Part shown: in pieces, positions 55,184 through 64,000 of the stretch
How the letters are laid out: each line of letters begins with the position of its first letter
Numbering within the stretch: the first letter of the stretch is position 1
NCBI GenBank assembly: GCA_965223095.1
Contig: OZ244979.1
Coordinates: forward strand, 558,001-622,000
Origin: J054 sp965223095
Lineage (GTDB): Bacteria; Pseudomonadota; Gammaproteobacteria; Steroidobacterales; GCA-2729495
Reading direction: 5' to 3'
DNA length: 64,000 nucleotides
Program-made: the position numbers and the translations under genes
The notes under the pieces: model-generated
Seen by the model: only the letters and a program-made list of their open reading frames with translations
The model's database searches: none
Told to the model about the DNA's origin: nothing

Positions 55184-56425
55184 CTAAGAAGCCGAGGGCT
55201 GACGCACGAGTCTTGGCGCAGCTAGCGTTTGACGATAGCGGGCGGCAATCAATGCAACGAGTTCGTCGGCCAGCTGCGTTTTAGCTTGGGCGGGAAACGC
55301 TTGTTGCCCGCCTTGCCATAGCACTAGGGCGCTGTTGTCATCGCAATCGAAGCCGAGCTCCTCACCCACAAGGTTTGCCACAATCATTTGTAGATCTTTC
55401 TTGACCAGTTTCTGCCGCGCATGTTCTTCGAGCTTTTGGGTTTCCGCGGCGAATCCTACCGTAAACGGGCCATCTTCCAGCGCGGCCACCGCAGCTAATA
55501 CATCAGCTGACTTCACCATGTTTAGGCTTAAGCTTGCTGCCTGCTTTTTAATTTTCTGTTCCGCGACGGCGCTGGGACGATAATCGGAAATGGCCGCCGC
55601 GCCTATATAGATATGCGCCGCGCCTGCGCGGGCGAGTGTTGCGGTGTACATTTGCTCGGCTGTTTCTACATCGACGCGTTCCACGCCCGGCGGTGTGACT
55701 TGATTCACCGGTCCTGCGATCAAGGTGACCTTGGCACCGGCGGCGGCGGCCGCCCGCGCGACAGCGAAACCCATCTTGCCGGAGCTACGATTGCTCACAA
55801 AGCGCACCGGATCAATGGGTTCACGCGTGGGTCCTGCGGTGATCAGCACCTGAAGATCTTGCAAAGATCCGGTGCCAAACGGCGTGCTAGTCATTAGCTG
55901 TGCGACGATCTCCGCCGGTTCCGACATGCGACCGGGCCCGCTGTCACCGCAGGCTTGCTCGCCGTGCGCGGGACCGATCACTCGTACGCCCCGGTTCACC
56001 AGAGTGGCCAAGTTTTCTTGGGTCGCGGCATTGCGCCACATGGCCTGATTCATGGCGGGTGCTAAGGCCAGCGGTGCATCGGTGGCCAAACAGAGCGTGG
56101 TCAGGAGGCTGCCCGCGGAACCCGCGGCCAGTTCAGCCATGATATTCGCCGTCGCCGGGGCGATGAGCACCGCATCTGCCCAGCGCGCCAACTCGATATG
56201 GCCCATGGCCGCCTCGGCCTCTTCATCCCACAATTCGCCGCGCACGGGCTGACCGGAGACGGCTTGAAAAACCTCAGCGGCCACCAGGCGTGCCGCACTG
56301 GGCGTTACCACCACCCGCACTTGCACACCCGCCGCGCGCAGGCGCCTGACGATATCGGGGCTCTTGTAAGCGGCGATGCCACCCGTCACGCCCAATATGA
56401 CCCGCTTTGTTTGCTGCTCCGCCAT
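55184..56425 (-). CDS. coaBC: Bifunctional phosphopantothenoylcysteine decarboxylase / synthetase CoaBC
   Basis: The 413-residue enzyme performs two steps of coenzyme A synthesis. Residues 1-190 are the flavin decarboxylase (GVTGGIAAYKSPDIVR, APAMNQAMW, GPGRMSEP); 195-400 are the CTP-dependent ligase (ITAGPTREPIDPVRFVSNRS-SGKMG, KIKKQ, VGFAAET). Co-directional with dut. Confidence 0.97.
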   Translation of the reverse strand: MAEQQTKRVILGVTGGIAAYKSPDIVRRLRAAGVQVRVVVTPSAARLVAAEVFQAVSGQPVRGELWDEEAEAAMGHIELARWADAVLIAPATANIMAELAAGSAGSLLTTLCLATDAPLALAPAMNQAMWRNAATQENLATLVNRGVRVIGPAHGEQACGDSGPGRMSEPAEIVAQLMTSTPFGTGSLQDLQVLITAGPTREPIDPVRFVSNRSSGKMGFAVARAAAAAGAKVTLIAGPVNQVTPPGVERVDVETAEQMYTATLARAGAAHIYIGAAAISDYRPSAVAEQKIKKQAASLSLNMVKSADVLAAVAALEDGPFTVGFAAETQKLEEHARQKLVKKDLQMIVANLVGEELGFDCDDNSALVLWQGGQQAFPAQAKTQLADELVALIAARYRQTLAAPRLVRQPSAS

Positions 56426-56549
56426 AGAGACCTAGTGTCGTTTGCCAGCCTTAGATTACCGCAAGTGACTAAGCCGCCGCTGTGATTTGTCGCGGGGGCG
56501 GATAGATTCTTCCCTTGGCCGGCGGGCGCTAGCCACCGAGAATGGGGCC

Positions 56550-57233
56550 ATGCCACCCCCGCCCATCAAGGATTGGCCCGCCGGCGAGCGGCCGCGAGAA
56601 CGTTTGCGGCGGCAGGGACCTGGCGGACTGTCCGATGCCGAAGTTTTGGCCATTATTCTGGGCCACGGCTTGGCGGGCGTTTCCGCCGTTGATTTGGCCA
56701 GGACGCTATTGGGGCAATTTGGTGGTATCCGCGGCGTGCTGAATGCCAGCCAAACCGCCTTGGCGAAGGTGCGCGGCATCGGGCCGGGGCGCGCCGCCCG
56801 GCTCTTGGCCACACGCGAGTGCAGCCGGCGCTATTTTGAAGCCAAGCTGGCGCCGGGGCAGTCCATCGGCTCGCCAGGCGACAGCCGTCAGTTCTTGCTG
56901 GCTCGCCTGCGCGATCGCCCGCACGAAGTTTTCTGCTGCCTATTTCTGGATAACCGCCACCGGGTGCTGGCCTTCGAAGAGCTATTTCGGGGGACCCTGG
57001 ATAGCACCACGGTTTATCCACGCGAGGTAGTGATCCAAGCCTTGGGCCACAACGCCGCTGCCGTGATTGTGGCGCATAACCACCCCTCGGGCGTCGCCGA
57101 GCCCAGCGACGCCGATGAACTCATTACCCGGCGCATTCGGGATGCCCTGGACTTGGTGGATATCCGGCTGCTGGACCACTTCATCGTGGGGGATGGCGCC
57201 TGCGTTTCCTTGGCCAGCCGGGGTTTGGTCTAG
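56550..57233 (+). CDS. radC: RadC family JAB-domain protein
   Basis: The 227-residue protein starts IKDWPAGERPRERL, has a helix-hairpin-helix region (LAKVRGIGPGRAARLLA) and the JAB/MPN metal motif AHNHPSGVAEPSDAD with E in LAFEELFRGTLD. RadC was once linked to repair, but its function is unsettled. Located upstream of rpmB-rpmG as in many gammaproteobacteria. ATG 56550 gives the family start. Confidence 0.95.
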   Translation: MPPPPIKDWPAGERPRERLRRQGPGGLSDAEVLAIILGHGLAGVSAVDLARTLLGQFGGIRGVLNASQTALAKVRGIGPGRAARLLATRECSRRYFEAKLAPGQSIGSPGDSRQFLLARLRDRPHEVFCCLFLDNRHRVLAFEELFRGTLDSTTVYPREVVIQALGHNAAAVIVAHNHPSGVAEPSDADELITRRIRDALDLVDIRLLDHFIVGDGACVSLASRGLV

Positions 57234-57285
57234 CCGAGAGTGGGGGCGGGTCGCTCAAAAAAATCGGTTCGACCCCATAGGCAGC

Positions 57286-57314
57286 TTGTACACAGCTATA
57301 GGGACTGGTATAAA
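57286..57314 (+). promoter_or_regulatory. Sigma-70 promoter of rpmB-rpmG
   Basis: TTGTAC (57286-57291) and TATAAA (57309-57314) are separated by exactly 17 bp and lie 60 bp before the rpmB ATG. Confidence 0.65.
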
Positions 57315-57373
57315 AGCGCCCCCTCTTGGGGGCCCTGGCTTCGGCCAAACTGCTGATTTAGAAAAGGTTCATC

Positions 57374-57610
57374 ATGTCCCGCGTCTGTCAGGTCACCGGC
57401 AAACGACCCACCGCCGGCAACAATGTATCGCACGCCAACAACAAAACGCGGCGTCGCTTTCTGCCGAACTTACATCGGCATCGTTTTTGGCTAGAAGACG
57501 AGCAGCGTTACGTGCGGCTGAGAGTGTCCAGCAAGGGTCTGCGAATTATCGACAAGCTGGGTATTGAGAAGGTCGTCGCGAAACTTCGCGCCAAGGGCGA
57601 AAAAATTTAG
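57374..57610 (+). CDS. rpmB: Ribosomal protein bL28
   Basis: The 78-residue basic protein starts MSRVCQVTGKRPTAGNNVSH and continues KTRRRFLPNLHRHRFW, diagnostic for bL28 of the large ribosomal subunit. Followed by rpmG after 21 bp. Confidence 0.98.
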   Translation: MSRVCQVTGKRPTAGNNVSHANNKTRRRFLPNLHRHRFWLEDEQRYVRLRVSSKGLRIIDKLGIEKVVAKLRAKGEKI

Positions 57611-57631
57611 GCACGCGCGGAGCACGCAGAC

Positions 57632-57802
57632 ATGGCAAAAAAGGGTAACCGCGAAAAGATTAAGTTGGTGTCATCGGCTGAGACCGGACACTACTACACC
57701 ACCACGAAAAACAAGAAACTGCATCCCGAAAAACTCGAAGTCCGCAAATACGATCCGCGAGTTCGTAAGCACGTGGCTTACAAGGAAGCCAAGATCAAAT
57801 AA
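57632..57802 (+). CDS. rpmG: Ribosomal protein bL33
   Basis: A 56-residue protein, MAKKGNREKIKLVSSAETGH onward, containing YYTTTKNKK and LEVRKYDPRVRKHVAYKEAK. It is bL33 of the type without zinc-binding cysteines. Completes the rpmB-rpmG operon. Confidence 0.97.
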   Translation: MAKKGNREKIKLVSSAETGHYYTTTKNKKLHPEKLEVRKYDPRVRKHVAYKEAKIK

Positions 57803-57813
57803 AGCAGGCCTCG

Positions 57814-59010
57814 CTATGCGGCCACCGGCTGCATAGACGTCGGCGGTAAATACTCACGTAAGCGCGCCGAGAAATCCTGTAGTGCTCTAATCCCACTGGC
57901 TTCGGCTTGCGCACACCATTCCTTGAGCTGCTTGACCAAGTTTTCATTACTGACGTTAGCTTGATCCCAGAGCGCTTGTAAGCGCTGATGAAATTCGTGC
58001 ACGGTGCGCAAACTCGAATTGTCCGCCAGTAACACCGACAAGCGGGCGCGGGCCGAATCATCCAAGAGTTGCGGTCGCCGAACCAAAAGTTTGCGGGCCC
58101 GACGCAACAATTCTGATCCTTGATTTGCCCTGCGTTCGCCCTGCAGTACCGGCAAAGTCACCATGCGCGTGTAGTCCCGAAAAACGTGCATGCGATTTTG
58201 TAACACGGCCCGCACGGTATCCAGGTCCACGGCGCGGGGCTTGGAGGCTAGTTGCGGTTTGCGAGCCACGCGACGCACTTCGCAGAGACCCAAGGTTCTC
58301 AGCACCGAGATATACAACCAGCCAATATCAAACTCCCAGGCTTGCACCGAGAATTTGGCCGAGGTTGGAAAGGCGTGGTGGTTATTGTGCAGCTCTTCAC
58401 CGCCAATCAAAACGGCAATGGGCGTTACGTTGGTGGAGGCATCATCGGATTCAAAATTCCGGTAGCCCAGCGCATGACCCAAACCGTTGATCACGCCGGC
58501 CGCGCATACCGGCATAGTCAGCATCTGCACGGCGAAAACCGTAATGCCTGGCAAACCGAATAACACAATATCCAACACCAGCGTGGTGTAAATGCCGGCA
58601 AGACTATGGGGGGAATACAGATTGCGTTCTAACCAATCATCGGGGGTCCCGCGGCCATATTTTTCTAGGGTCTCGGTGTTCTTAGCTTCTGCGCGATACA
58701 ACTCGGAGCCTTCCAGCAGTACCTTCTTCAAGCCAAACACCACCGGACTGTGCGGATCACCTTCACGCTCGCACAGAGCATGGTGCTTACGATGAATAGC
58801 GACCCAGTCGCGGGTCACCATGCCCGACGTCAACCAAATCCACAGGCGGAAGAAATGCCGCAAAACCGGATGCAAGCTAATGGCCCGGTGGGCTTGATCG
58901 CGATGCAAATAAAGGGTGACCGCCATCATGGAGATTTGCACCATGACGAAAACGCTGATCACATAGCCCCAGAAGGACAAATTGAGCAGGCCGTAAAGAT
59001 AATCGGTCAT
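57814..59010 (-). CDS. Membrane fatty acid desaturase (delta-9 type)
   Basis: The 398-residue protein (start MTDYLYGLL) has three histidine boxes for the di-iron centre: HRDQAH, HRKHH and HNNHH, among hydrophobic segments (about 10-50 and 150-200), as in acyl-CoA/acyl-lipid delta-9 desaturases. A C-terminal region of about 130 residues, helical and charged, extends beyond the catalytic core. It probably adjusts membrane fluidity. Upstream in-frame starts at 59058 and 59019 add non-conserved residues. Confidence 0.92.
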   Translation of the reverse strand: MTDYLYGLLNLSFWGYVISVFVMVQISMMAVTLYLHRDQAHRAISLHPVLRHFFRLWIWLTSGMVTRDWVAIHRKHHALCEREGDPHSPVVFGLKKVLLEGSELYRAEAKNTETLEKYGRGTPDDWLERNLYSPHSLAGIYTTLVLDIVLFGLPGITVFAVQMLTMPVCAAGVINGLGHALGYRNFESDDASTNVTPIAVLIGGEELHNNHHAFPTSAKFSVQAWEFDIGWLYISVLRTLGLCEVRRVARKPQLASKPRAVDLDTVRAVLQNRMHVFRDYTRMVTLPVLQGERRANQGSELLRRARKLLVRRPQLLDDSARARLSVLLADNSSLRTVHEFHQRLQALWDQANVSNENLVKQLKEWCAQAEASGIRALQDFSARLREYLPPTSMQPVAA

Positions 59011-59149
59011 CGGACCCATGACTCCGTGTAGGCGAACGCGGTGAGGACTATAGCCCAAGGATTTTTTTCGGCCAAGGACCCGCTATCGGTTCTGAAAAAT
59101 TGGGCCTATGGACGTTATGACAAATTCACAATCCGCACATTCTTAAGCC

Positions 59150-59965
59150 ATGCCTGAGCTGCCAGAGGTTGAGACCACGCGCCGGGGTATCGCGCCGCAA
59201 TTGACGAATCAGCGAATTCAGCGCTTGGTGGTGCGTGATCGACGCTTGCGCTGGCCCATTCCGCCGCGGCTAGAACAACGCCTTAAAGGCACTGAAATTC
59301 TGAGCATTGAGCGCCGCGCGAAGTATTTGTTGCTCAACACACAGCGCGGTACGGCCTTGATGCACTTGGGTATGAGCGGTTCCATGCGCCTCGTATTCGA
59401 CGAGTCTGCGGCGAAAATTCACGATCACTACGACATCGTCCTCGAAAATCGCGCAATCCTGCGTTTTAACGATCCTCGGCGCTTTGGCGCTTTGCTGTGG
59501 GCCGGTCGGCAACCGGAAAAACACCCCCTGCTAGCCTCCCTCGGTCCGGAGCCGTTCGCTGCGGCGTTTACTGGCCGCTATTTGCATCGGCTCAGCCGGG
59601 GCCGCCGGGTGGCGATCAAACCCCACATCATGAATGCGCGTGTGGTTGTAGGCGTGGGCAATATCTACGCCAGCGAGGCCTTGTTTGCCGCTGGGATTCA
59701 TCCCCAACGCGCAGCGGGCCGCATCGCCTTGCCGCGCATGGAAGTTCTTGCAGAGCAGATCAAAGCGGTACTGACGGCGTCCATTAATGCCGGTGGCACA
59801 ACCCTGCGTGATTTTCACGGTGGTGACGGCAAGCCCGGTTACTACGCGCGCAAGCTGCAAGTTTATGACCGGGCAGGTAAGGCTTGTCCTAAATGTGGCG
59901 GGGCGATCCGGCAAAAGGTGCTGGGGCAACGATCGACTTATTATTGCGTTGCGTGCCAATCATAG
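59150..59965 (+). CDS. mutM: Formamidopyrimidine-DNA glycosylase MutM
   Basis: The 271-residue enzyme removes 8-oxoguanine. It has the catalytic N-terminus (M)PELPEVETTRRGI with P2/E3, a conserved Lys in ERRAKYLLL, the helix-two-turn-helix with VGVGNIYASEALF and a C-terminal zinc finger CPKCGGAI...YYCVAC. With mutY in the same window, two arms of the GO system are present. Confidence 0.97.
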   Translation: MPELPEVETTRRGIAPQLTNQRIQRLVVRDRRLRWPIPPRLEQRLKGTEILSIERRAKYLLLNTQRGTALMHLGMSGSMRLVFDESAAKIHDHYDIVLENRAILRFNDPRRFGALLWAGRQPEKHPLLASLGPEPFAAAFTGRYLHRLSRGRRVAIKPHIMNARVVVGVGNIYASEALFAAGIHPQRAAGRIALPRMEVLAEQIKAVLTASINAGGTTLRDFHGGDGKPGYYARKLQVYDRAGKACPKCGGAIRQKVLGQRSTYYCVACQS

Positions 59966-59975
59966 GGATCGAACC

Positions 59976-61424
59976 CTAAAACCCGCCACCGGTTCTAAAA
60001 CCACCTCGTGGCCGCGAGCGCGATCGTGAACCACCACCGCGGGGCATGCGAAAACCTCCGCCCCGGCCGCCGGGCCAATGCCAGGGACCCGATTGCCGGC
60101 GCCGGCGCATACCACCGCTGCCAAAATCTGGCCAGGCACCGCCCACATCGCGATAACGTTGCTGACGGCGAATTACATCCCATAGGCCGCCACCCCGCAT
60201 GGTGCCCCGGAGAAATTCCGCCAGCATTTGCTCGATCATCCCGTTGTCGTTAAATACGCTGCGCAGATCATCATAGCGATGGCGTTTGAACTTGCTGCGC
60301 ACGTCTTGCAGTTCTTTAACGCGATGTAAATGCGCGTCGTAAACGCGGCGCCGCTCGGTCAGCTCATCTTTCAACTGACGATCACGCCGGCGCAAGGATT
60401 CCAGTTCATCCACCAAGGCATCGTCTTGTCGATTCGGCGTGGCAAAGGCTAGGCTTTGCAGCTCGCGCAATTGACGTTGTTGCATCGCTTCGGCCAATAC
60501 GGTTAACCCCCGTTGGGTATATTCATCTTCGCCCGCCGCGAAGTCCGCTCGTCGTTTCTGCAGTTGAGCTATATCTGCTTCGAGCTGCTCAATTTTTTCA
60601 TCGGTTGCATCTTGCTCTGCTTCGCGGGCCGCCAACTCCCCTTGAGCGGCGGTTACACCAATTTGTTCTGCGGCGGCAGTTTCCAGGGCCTTCAGGGCAT
60701 CGACTTGAGCTGCGGCATGATCGCGCAGCCGTTGGGCGTGCTGGACCAATCGTTGCGGAATTTCTAACAGCGTCCAATAGTTCGCGCGGGCGTCCCGGTA
60801 ACCCACTAAACGGGCAACCCAAGCGTCAAGCATGCGCGCCAAGGGGTTGGCCCGATACTCCGATGTGCCGTAATGGCGGCGCCACAAATACATGAATAAC
60901 GGATCGGACTCGTAAGGCTTGCCCTTGTTGTCGCTATCGGCCTGGGAAAGTTCAGTCTTTTCCTCGGCGGCCGCCGCGGTGGCATCGGCCTCGCGGGCTA
61001 ATTGGAGTTGTGCCTGATAGTTTGCATCAGTATCTAGCTCGGCCTGCACTTGAGCCTCAAGCTCGGCCAACTCCTGAGCCGCCTCGTCGACACGAGCGTG
61101 AATGGCGTTTCTCGACGCCTCCAGTTTCTGCAACTGAGCCTGCGCCTGATTCGTCGCGGTATCGAGTTCAGCCAAAGCTCGGGACCGCTCACGCAGGGCG
61201 TCTTGCGCCCTTTGATCAGCACTATCCAGGGCTGTGACTGTGCCCGTTGCCAACGCGCCCAAGCGCAGCGCGGCCAACTCACGCAAACTTCGCGCCTGTA
61301 AGCGGCGATTCTCGGTGATCTCGCTCGACGCGCTTTGCAGTGCACGGTCCAGGCGATCGAGTTCACGCTGGGCGGATTGCAAGCCGTGATCGATGGTACC
61401 CAGGGTTTCACGTCCGCTACGCAT
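59976..61424 (-). CDS. Coiled-coil protein with Gly/Arg-rich tail, third gene of an uncharacterised operon
   Basis: The 482-residue protein has long coiled coils (about 10-155 and 235-385) around a central conserved-looking block (ESDPLFMYLWRRHYGTSEYR, about 165-215). It ends in a low-complexity Gly/Arg/Ser-rich tail of about 60 residues (GGRGGGFRMPRGGG, RSRSRPRGGFRTGGGF). The terminal F-x-TGGGF occurs in some unrelated bacterial proteins. No signal peptide or enzyme motif is seen. The gene starts 3 bp after the DUF6384-like gene. I do not recognise a function; a structural or scaffold role is likely. Confidence 0.75.
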   Translation of the reverse strand: MRSGRETLGTIDHGLQSAQRELDRLDRALQSASSEITENRRLQARSLRELAALRLGALATGTVTALDSADQRAQDALRERSRALAELDTATNQAQAQLQKLEASRNAIHARVDEAAQELAELEAQVQAELDTDANYQAQLQLAREADATAAAAEEKTELSQADSDNKGKPYESDPLFMYLWRRHYGTSEYRANPLARMLDAWVARLVGYRDARANYWTLLEIPQRLVQHAQRLRDHAAAQVDALKALETAAAEQIGVTAAQGELAAREAEQDATDEKIEQLEADIAQLQKRRADFAAGEDEYTQRGLTVLAEAMQQRQLRELQSLAFATPNRQDDALVDELESLRRRDRQLKDELTERRRVYDAHLHRVKELQDVRSKFKRHRYDDLRSVFNDNGMIEQMLAEFLRGTMRGGGLWDVIRRQQRYRDVGGAWPDFGSGGMRRRRQSGPWHWPGGRGGGFRMPRGGGSRSRSRPRGGFRTGGGF

Positions 61425-61427
61425 GCG

Positions 61428-62345
61428 CTACCACTTAGTAATCGAGGCGCCGGTTGCAGGCAATAGATAATCTGGTTCGAGCTTGCCGGCGATTTTACGG
61501 CCGATCAGGTTGGCTTGAATAATGCCGTCGTCTTTTTTATCAGCGGCAACGGCTTCGAAGGTTTCTTCGGACACGCGCAAGCCCCAGCTTGTGACCCACT
61601 GCTTGGAGCCATCTTCTTCGTTGGCGATGGGCACAGACAGGATCTTGCCGGCGGAGTCCACCGCTTCAACGATCAAGTAATAGTTGCGCGTATCGGGATT
61701 CAACTCGGGTACACGCCAAACCCCCGACAGGGTATTAGGCCGCGACACGATCTTGATTTCGTAAACTTGCTCAAGCTGATCGCGCAGCGATCTTAGGTCT
61801 GCAAGCAACTTACCGGCGGTCGCGTTATCGCCATCATGCAGCGCGCGTTCCGCTTGCCGGCGCAACTGCGCCGCCTCATCGCGCGCAGCGGGCGCGCTGG
61901 CAATACGCGCTATGTCTTGTTGCACTTGCGCGACACGGCCGGGCAATGATGCCGCCTGCTGCATTTGCGGTCGGGCAATCAGAAAAAAGTAGCTCAAGGC
62001 CGCAACGATGGCCAGACTCAAGAAGAACATCACCGGTTTGATCCAGCGCTCCCGGGATACGTAGAGGCGGGCTAGCTTTACTGACCAACTATCGACGGGT
62101 GGGTCATAGCGAAACCGGTCTTCTTCGAGAGCCCTTACGCCCTCGGCCAAGACCGCATCGGTAACCTCGATACCTTGGGCTGCATAGATTTCTCGCAGAC
62201 GCGCAATGAGGCGCTCGCGGCGCCCTTCCGCATCAAGCTCACGATCCACGAGCTCTTGCTGATGCCGCAGGGTGTCCACGACATCCATGGACAGCATCAA
62301 GTCTTCCAGCGGTGCACGCTCGGGCGATTTCACGGCAGCAACCAT
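61428..62345 (-). CDS. DUF6384-like single-pass membrane protein
   Basis: The 305-residue protein has a cytoplasmic helical domain (about 1-100; SMDVVDTLRHQQELVDREL), one transmembrane segment (PVMFFLSLAIVAALSYFFLI, about 104-123), a short coiled coil and a C-terminal beta-rich domain (about 195-305; GVWRVPELNPDTRNYYLIVE). I associate the N-terminal part with DUF6384 from memory. It is the second of three tightly packed genes and would anchor its coiled-coil partners to the inner membrane; function unknown. Confidence 0.7.
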   Translation of the reverse strand: MVAAVKSPERAPLEDLMLSMDVVDTLRHQQELVDRELDAEGRRERLIARLREIYAAQGIEVTDAVLAEGVRALEEDRFRYDPPVDSWSVKLARLYVSRERWIKPVMFFLSLAIVAALSYFFLIARPQMQQAASLPGRVAQVQQDIARIASAPAARDEAAQLRRQAERALHDGDNATAGKLLADLRSLRDQLEQVYEIKIVSRPNTLSGVWRVPELNPDTRNYYLIVEAVDSAGKILSVPIANEEDGSKQWVTSWGLRVSEETFEAVAADKKDDGIIQANLIGRKIAGKLEPDYLLPATGASITKW

Positions 62346-62376
62346 TCAGTATGAGCCTGGCTTCTATCGCCGCGAT

Positions 62377-63552
62377 CTAGACGCCAGTAGGCGGCGGTAA
62401 GCTGCCACCTTGCTGAATCAGGCGGGCTAGGCGTTGCTTGCCATCTTCCACGGCCACGCGAATTTCTTCGGCATTTTGCGTGGACAGGATACGCATCTCC
62501 TGAATAATTTCCTTCGATCGTTCTTGGAAGTTGACCACGGATTCAACCAGCTTCTTAACCGCATCGGCACGAATGGTCGGACCGTAGCCGGCCTTCACCG
62601 CGGCTTCTTGCACCTTGCCCCCGATGTCGGCGAGATCTTCCAGGCTTTTCGCTACGCCTTCCTTCATTTCTTCTAGGGTTTTGGTGCTCTCGTGTAGACC
62701 GAACAAGCCGGTGAACGACGCCGATAAGGCGGTGAGCACTGTCTCATTGGTGCCGAAAAAAGTAATGGCTTGTTTGTAGACCCGTTCTTTGGCGCTGGTT
62801 GTTTGTAGTAGACGGGTCATGACCACCTCGGAAGTGTGGTAACTCACGGATAAGTTATCGGACAAATCCTTCGCAATTTGATAACGATCTTCAGCCGATT
62901 GAAGCTCGCGGGTTTTTTCATCCCGCGCCATTTCCAAACGCGCGCGTTCGGCAAAATCCTCACCACTATAAGCGGCAACCTTGTCCATTTCCGTTGCCAA
63001 ACGGTCTTTCGCGGCTTCCCACTGAAATTCTGCTTTCTTCAGCACATCTAGAGCGTCGATCTCGGCTTGCTTCATGGCACCACGAAAATCTTGATAAGCC
63101 TCCAAGATCGTCAGTTCGCGTTCAACTTGATCGCGCGTATCGGCTGCGACCTCTAGATAAGTATCCTTGATTTCATCGAAACGGCTAGCAATATCGCCAC
63201 GGGTCACCTTCATCCATACATTGCTGATGCGTTCAAAGGTATCTAGCTTACCGTCTTCAATTTGGTTGACCATTTTCTTCGCGTCATCGCGAATACTATT
63301 GAAGCGGCCAGTAATCTCTTCGTATCGCTCACCGAGATTCATCAGGCTCACTTGTTCGCGCACGACTTCATTGAATAGCGAAGCCTGGCTCAACGTACGA
63401 GCGATGGCCACGACTTTGTCTTCATCCAAGTCTGTCAGCCGGTTCAACAACGCGACGATGGGCGCTTCTTCCGTCTTGTCGGGCACCAAGCCCAAGTCAC
63501 GAAGTTGACCAAGGGCACGGTCGAGGTATTTCATTGCAGATATTTGAGCCAT
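62377..63552 (-). CDS. Helical coiled-coil protein, first gene of an uncharacterised operon
   Basis: The 391-residue protein is almost wholly alpha-helical (MKYLDRALGQLRDLGLVP at the start; coiled coils about 100-260; FFGTNETVLTALSASFTGLFGLHEST in the middle) with a short Gly/Pro end. It has neither signal peptide nor membrane segment. The plan recalls TelA-like toxic-anion-resistance proteins and proteins annotated 'cell surface protein', but I cannot confirm either. It precedes the DUF6384-like gene by 31 bp. Confidence 0.7.
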   Translation of the reverse strand: MAQISAMKYLDRALGQLRDLGLVPDKTEEAPIVALLNRLTDLDEDKVVAIARTLSQASLFNEVVREQVSLMNLGERYEEITGRFNSIRDDAKKMVNQIEDGKLDTFERISNVWMKVTRGDIASRFDEIKDTYLEVAADTRDQVERELTILEAYQDFRGAMKQAEIDALDVLKKAEFQWEAAKDRLATEMDKVAAYSGEDFAERARLEMARDEKTRELQSAEDRYQIAKDLSDNLSVSYHTSEVVMTRLLQTTSAKERVYKQAITFFGTNETVLTALSASFTGLFGLHESTKTLEEMKEGVAKSLEDLADIGGKVQEAAVKAGYGPTIRADAVKKLVESVVNFQERSKEIIQEMRILSTQNAEEIRVAVEDGKQRLARLIQQGGSLPPPTGV

Positions 63553-63721
63553 GGAGGCCTCTCCTTCTTTTGACGAGCTGCGTTAGCTAGTTCTTCTTGG
63601 ACTGCTGTCCGGCACCAAGTCCAGGTTGTTCTTTTTAAAAGTGATACCTGGTGAGCAGGCAAATTTTGCGACAAATCATGGATGATTACAAAGTACGCTC
63701 AGGATGCTTACCCCTCCTGGG

Positions 63722-64000
63722 CTAATCACCGCTGGGCGCGAATTGCGCGAATACTTCCTCGCCCGTCATATTCTTGGTCTCGTTGGCGAAAGCGTAGTAA
63801 CTTGGCTTGGATTCAATAAATATTTGATTCGCAAATTCCAAGTCGCTGGCTTCGGTAAATAACCCGACGGGAACGATGTATTGCTGAGATTCCGTCAGTT
63901 TATAGAACAAGTGCGTGCCGCACTTCACGCAAAACCCTCGCTCGGCCCATGCCGATGAAACAAAGGCCGAAACATTTGCTTCGCCGTCGATTTCGACATC
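63722..64000 (-). CDS. GFA/CENP-V family protein, N-terminus outside window
   Basis: The frame is open to base 64000, and the visible 92 residues match the C-terminal half of the GFA (glutathione-dependent formaldehyde-activating enzyme-like) zinc fold: AERGFCVKCGTHLFYKL supplies CxxC zinc ligands. The first metal-binding half lies beyond the window. Function within the family is not predictable; many members have no link to formaldehyde. Confidence 0.8.
   Translation of the reverse strand, partial: DVEIDGEANVSAFVSSAWAERGFCVKCGTHLFYKLTESQQYIVPVGLFTEASDLEFANQIFIESKPSYYAFANETKNMTGEEVFAQFAPSGD

Overview
The window looks like chromosome from a free-living gammaproteobacterium that degrades beta-glucan, marine or similar. 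Gene order is typical of that class: radC-rpmB-rpmG-mutM, coaBC-dut, and an exodeoxyribonuclease III/Crc-like gene beside pyrE. The housekeeping genes (yggX, mutY, trmB, AsmA) are also of gammaproteobacterial type. I cannot assign a genus.

Layout. 1-5.4 kb: the 3' part of a TolB-propeller/amidohydrolase fusion whose metal ligands appear lost; a sigma-54 promoter driving a short RNA with repeated A-rich CA motifs, resembling the Hfq/Crc decoy CrcZ; a MITE-like element sitting in a small truncated gene; and a DUF222-HNH endonuclease. 5.6-30.4 kb: a self-contained beta-1,3-glucan (laminarin) locus. Its outer limits coincide with a 31-bp direct repeat of part of tRNA-Phe, one copy inside the intact gene at 30.3 kb and one orphan copy at 5.65 kb, so it may be a genomic island. 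30.6-41.6 kb: ergothioneine genes egtB-egtD, yggX-mutY, an AsmA protein, a pilin-like protein, and a c-di-GMP/phosphorelay trio. 41.9-48.9 kb: a patchy accessory region of surface-glycan genes (sulfotransferase, pyruvyltransferase-like, two glycosyltransferases, JmjC-like oxygenase). 49.5-59.9 kb: core genes. 60-63.6 kb: an uncharacterised three-gene coiled-coil/membrane operon, then a partial GFA-family gene.

How the glucan locus would work. Four copies of one palindrome (consensus TTGACAGCGCTGTCAA) lie before a GH16 laminarinase and the divergent CBM9-phosphorylase-GH17-GH17 operon, before the lacI gene itself, before a GH16/CBM/barrel operon, and between the divergent GH3-GH17 pair and a GPH sugar symporter. 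This is a complete small LacI regulon. Surface lipoproteins (two GH16 enzymes, a catalytic-domain-free multi-CBM protein) would bind and cut the polymer. A protein joining a clan GH-A TIM barrel to what looks like an outer-membrane beta-barrel may act at the outer membrane. A GH17 lipoprotein and a GH3 enzyme would trim oligosaccharides, the GPH symporter would import them, and two GH17 proteins without signal peptides plus a GH149/GH161-like beta-1,3-glucan phosphorylase would finish them in the cytoplasm. No TonB-dependent receptor or SusC/SusD pair is present in the locus, which makes the enzyme-barrel fusion the most interesting candidate here.

The other strong leads are the CrcZ-like RNA, a glycosyltransferase gene whose only well-placed start codon is ATT, and near-identical CBM modules repeated within and between neighbouring genes.
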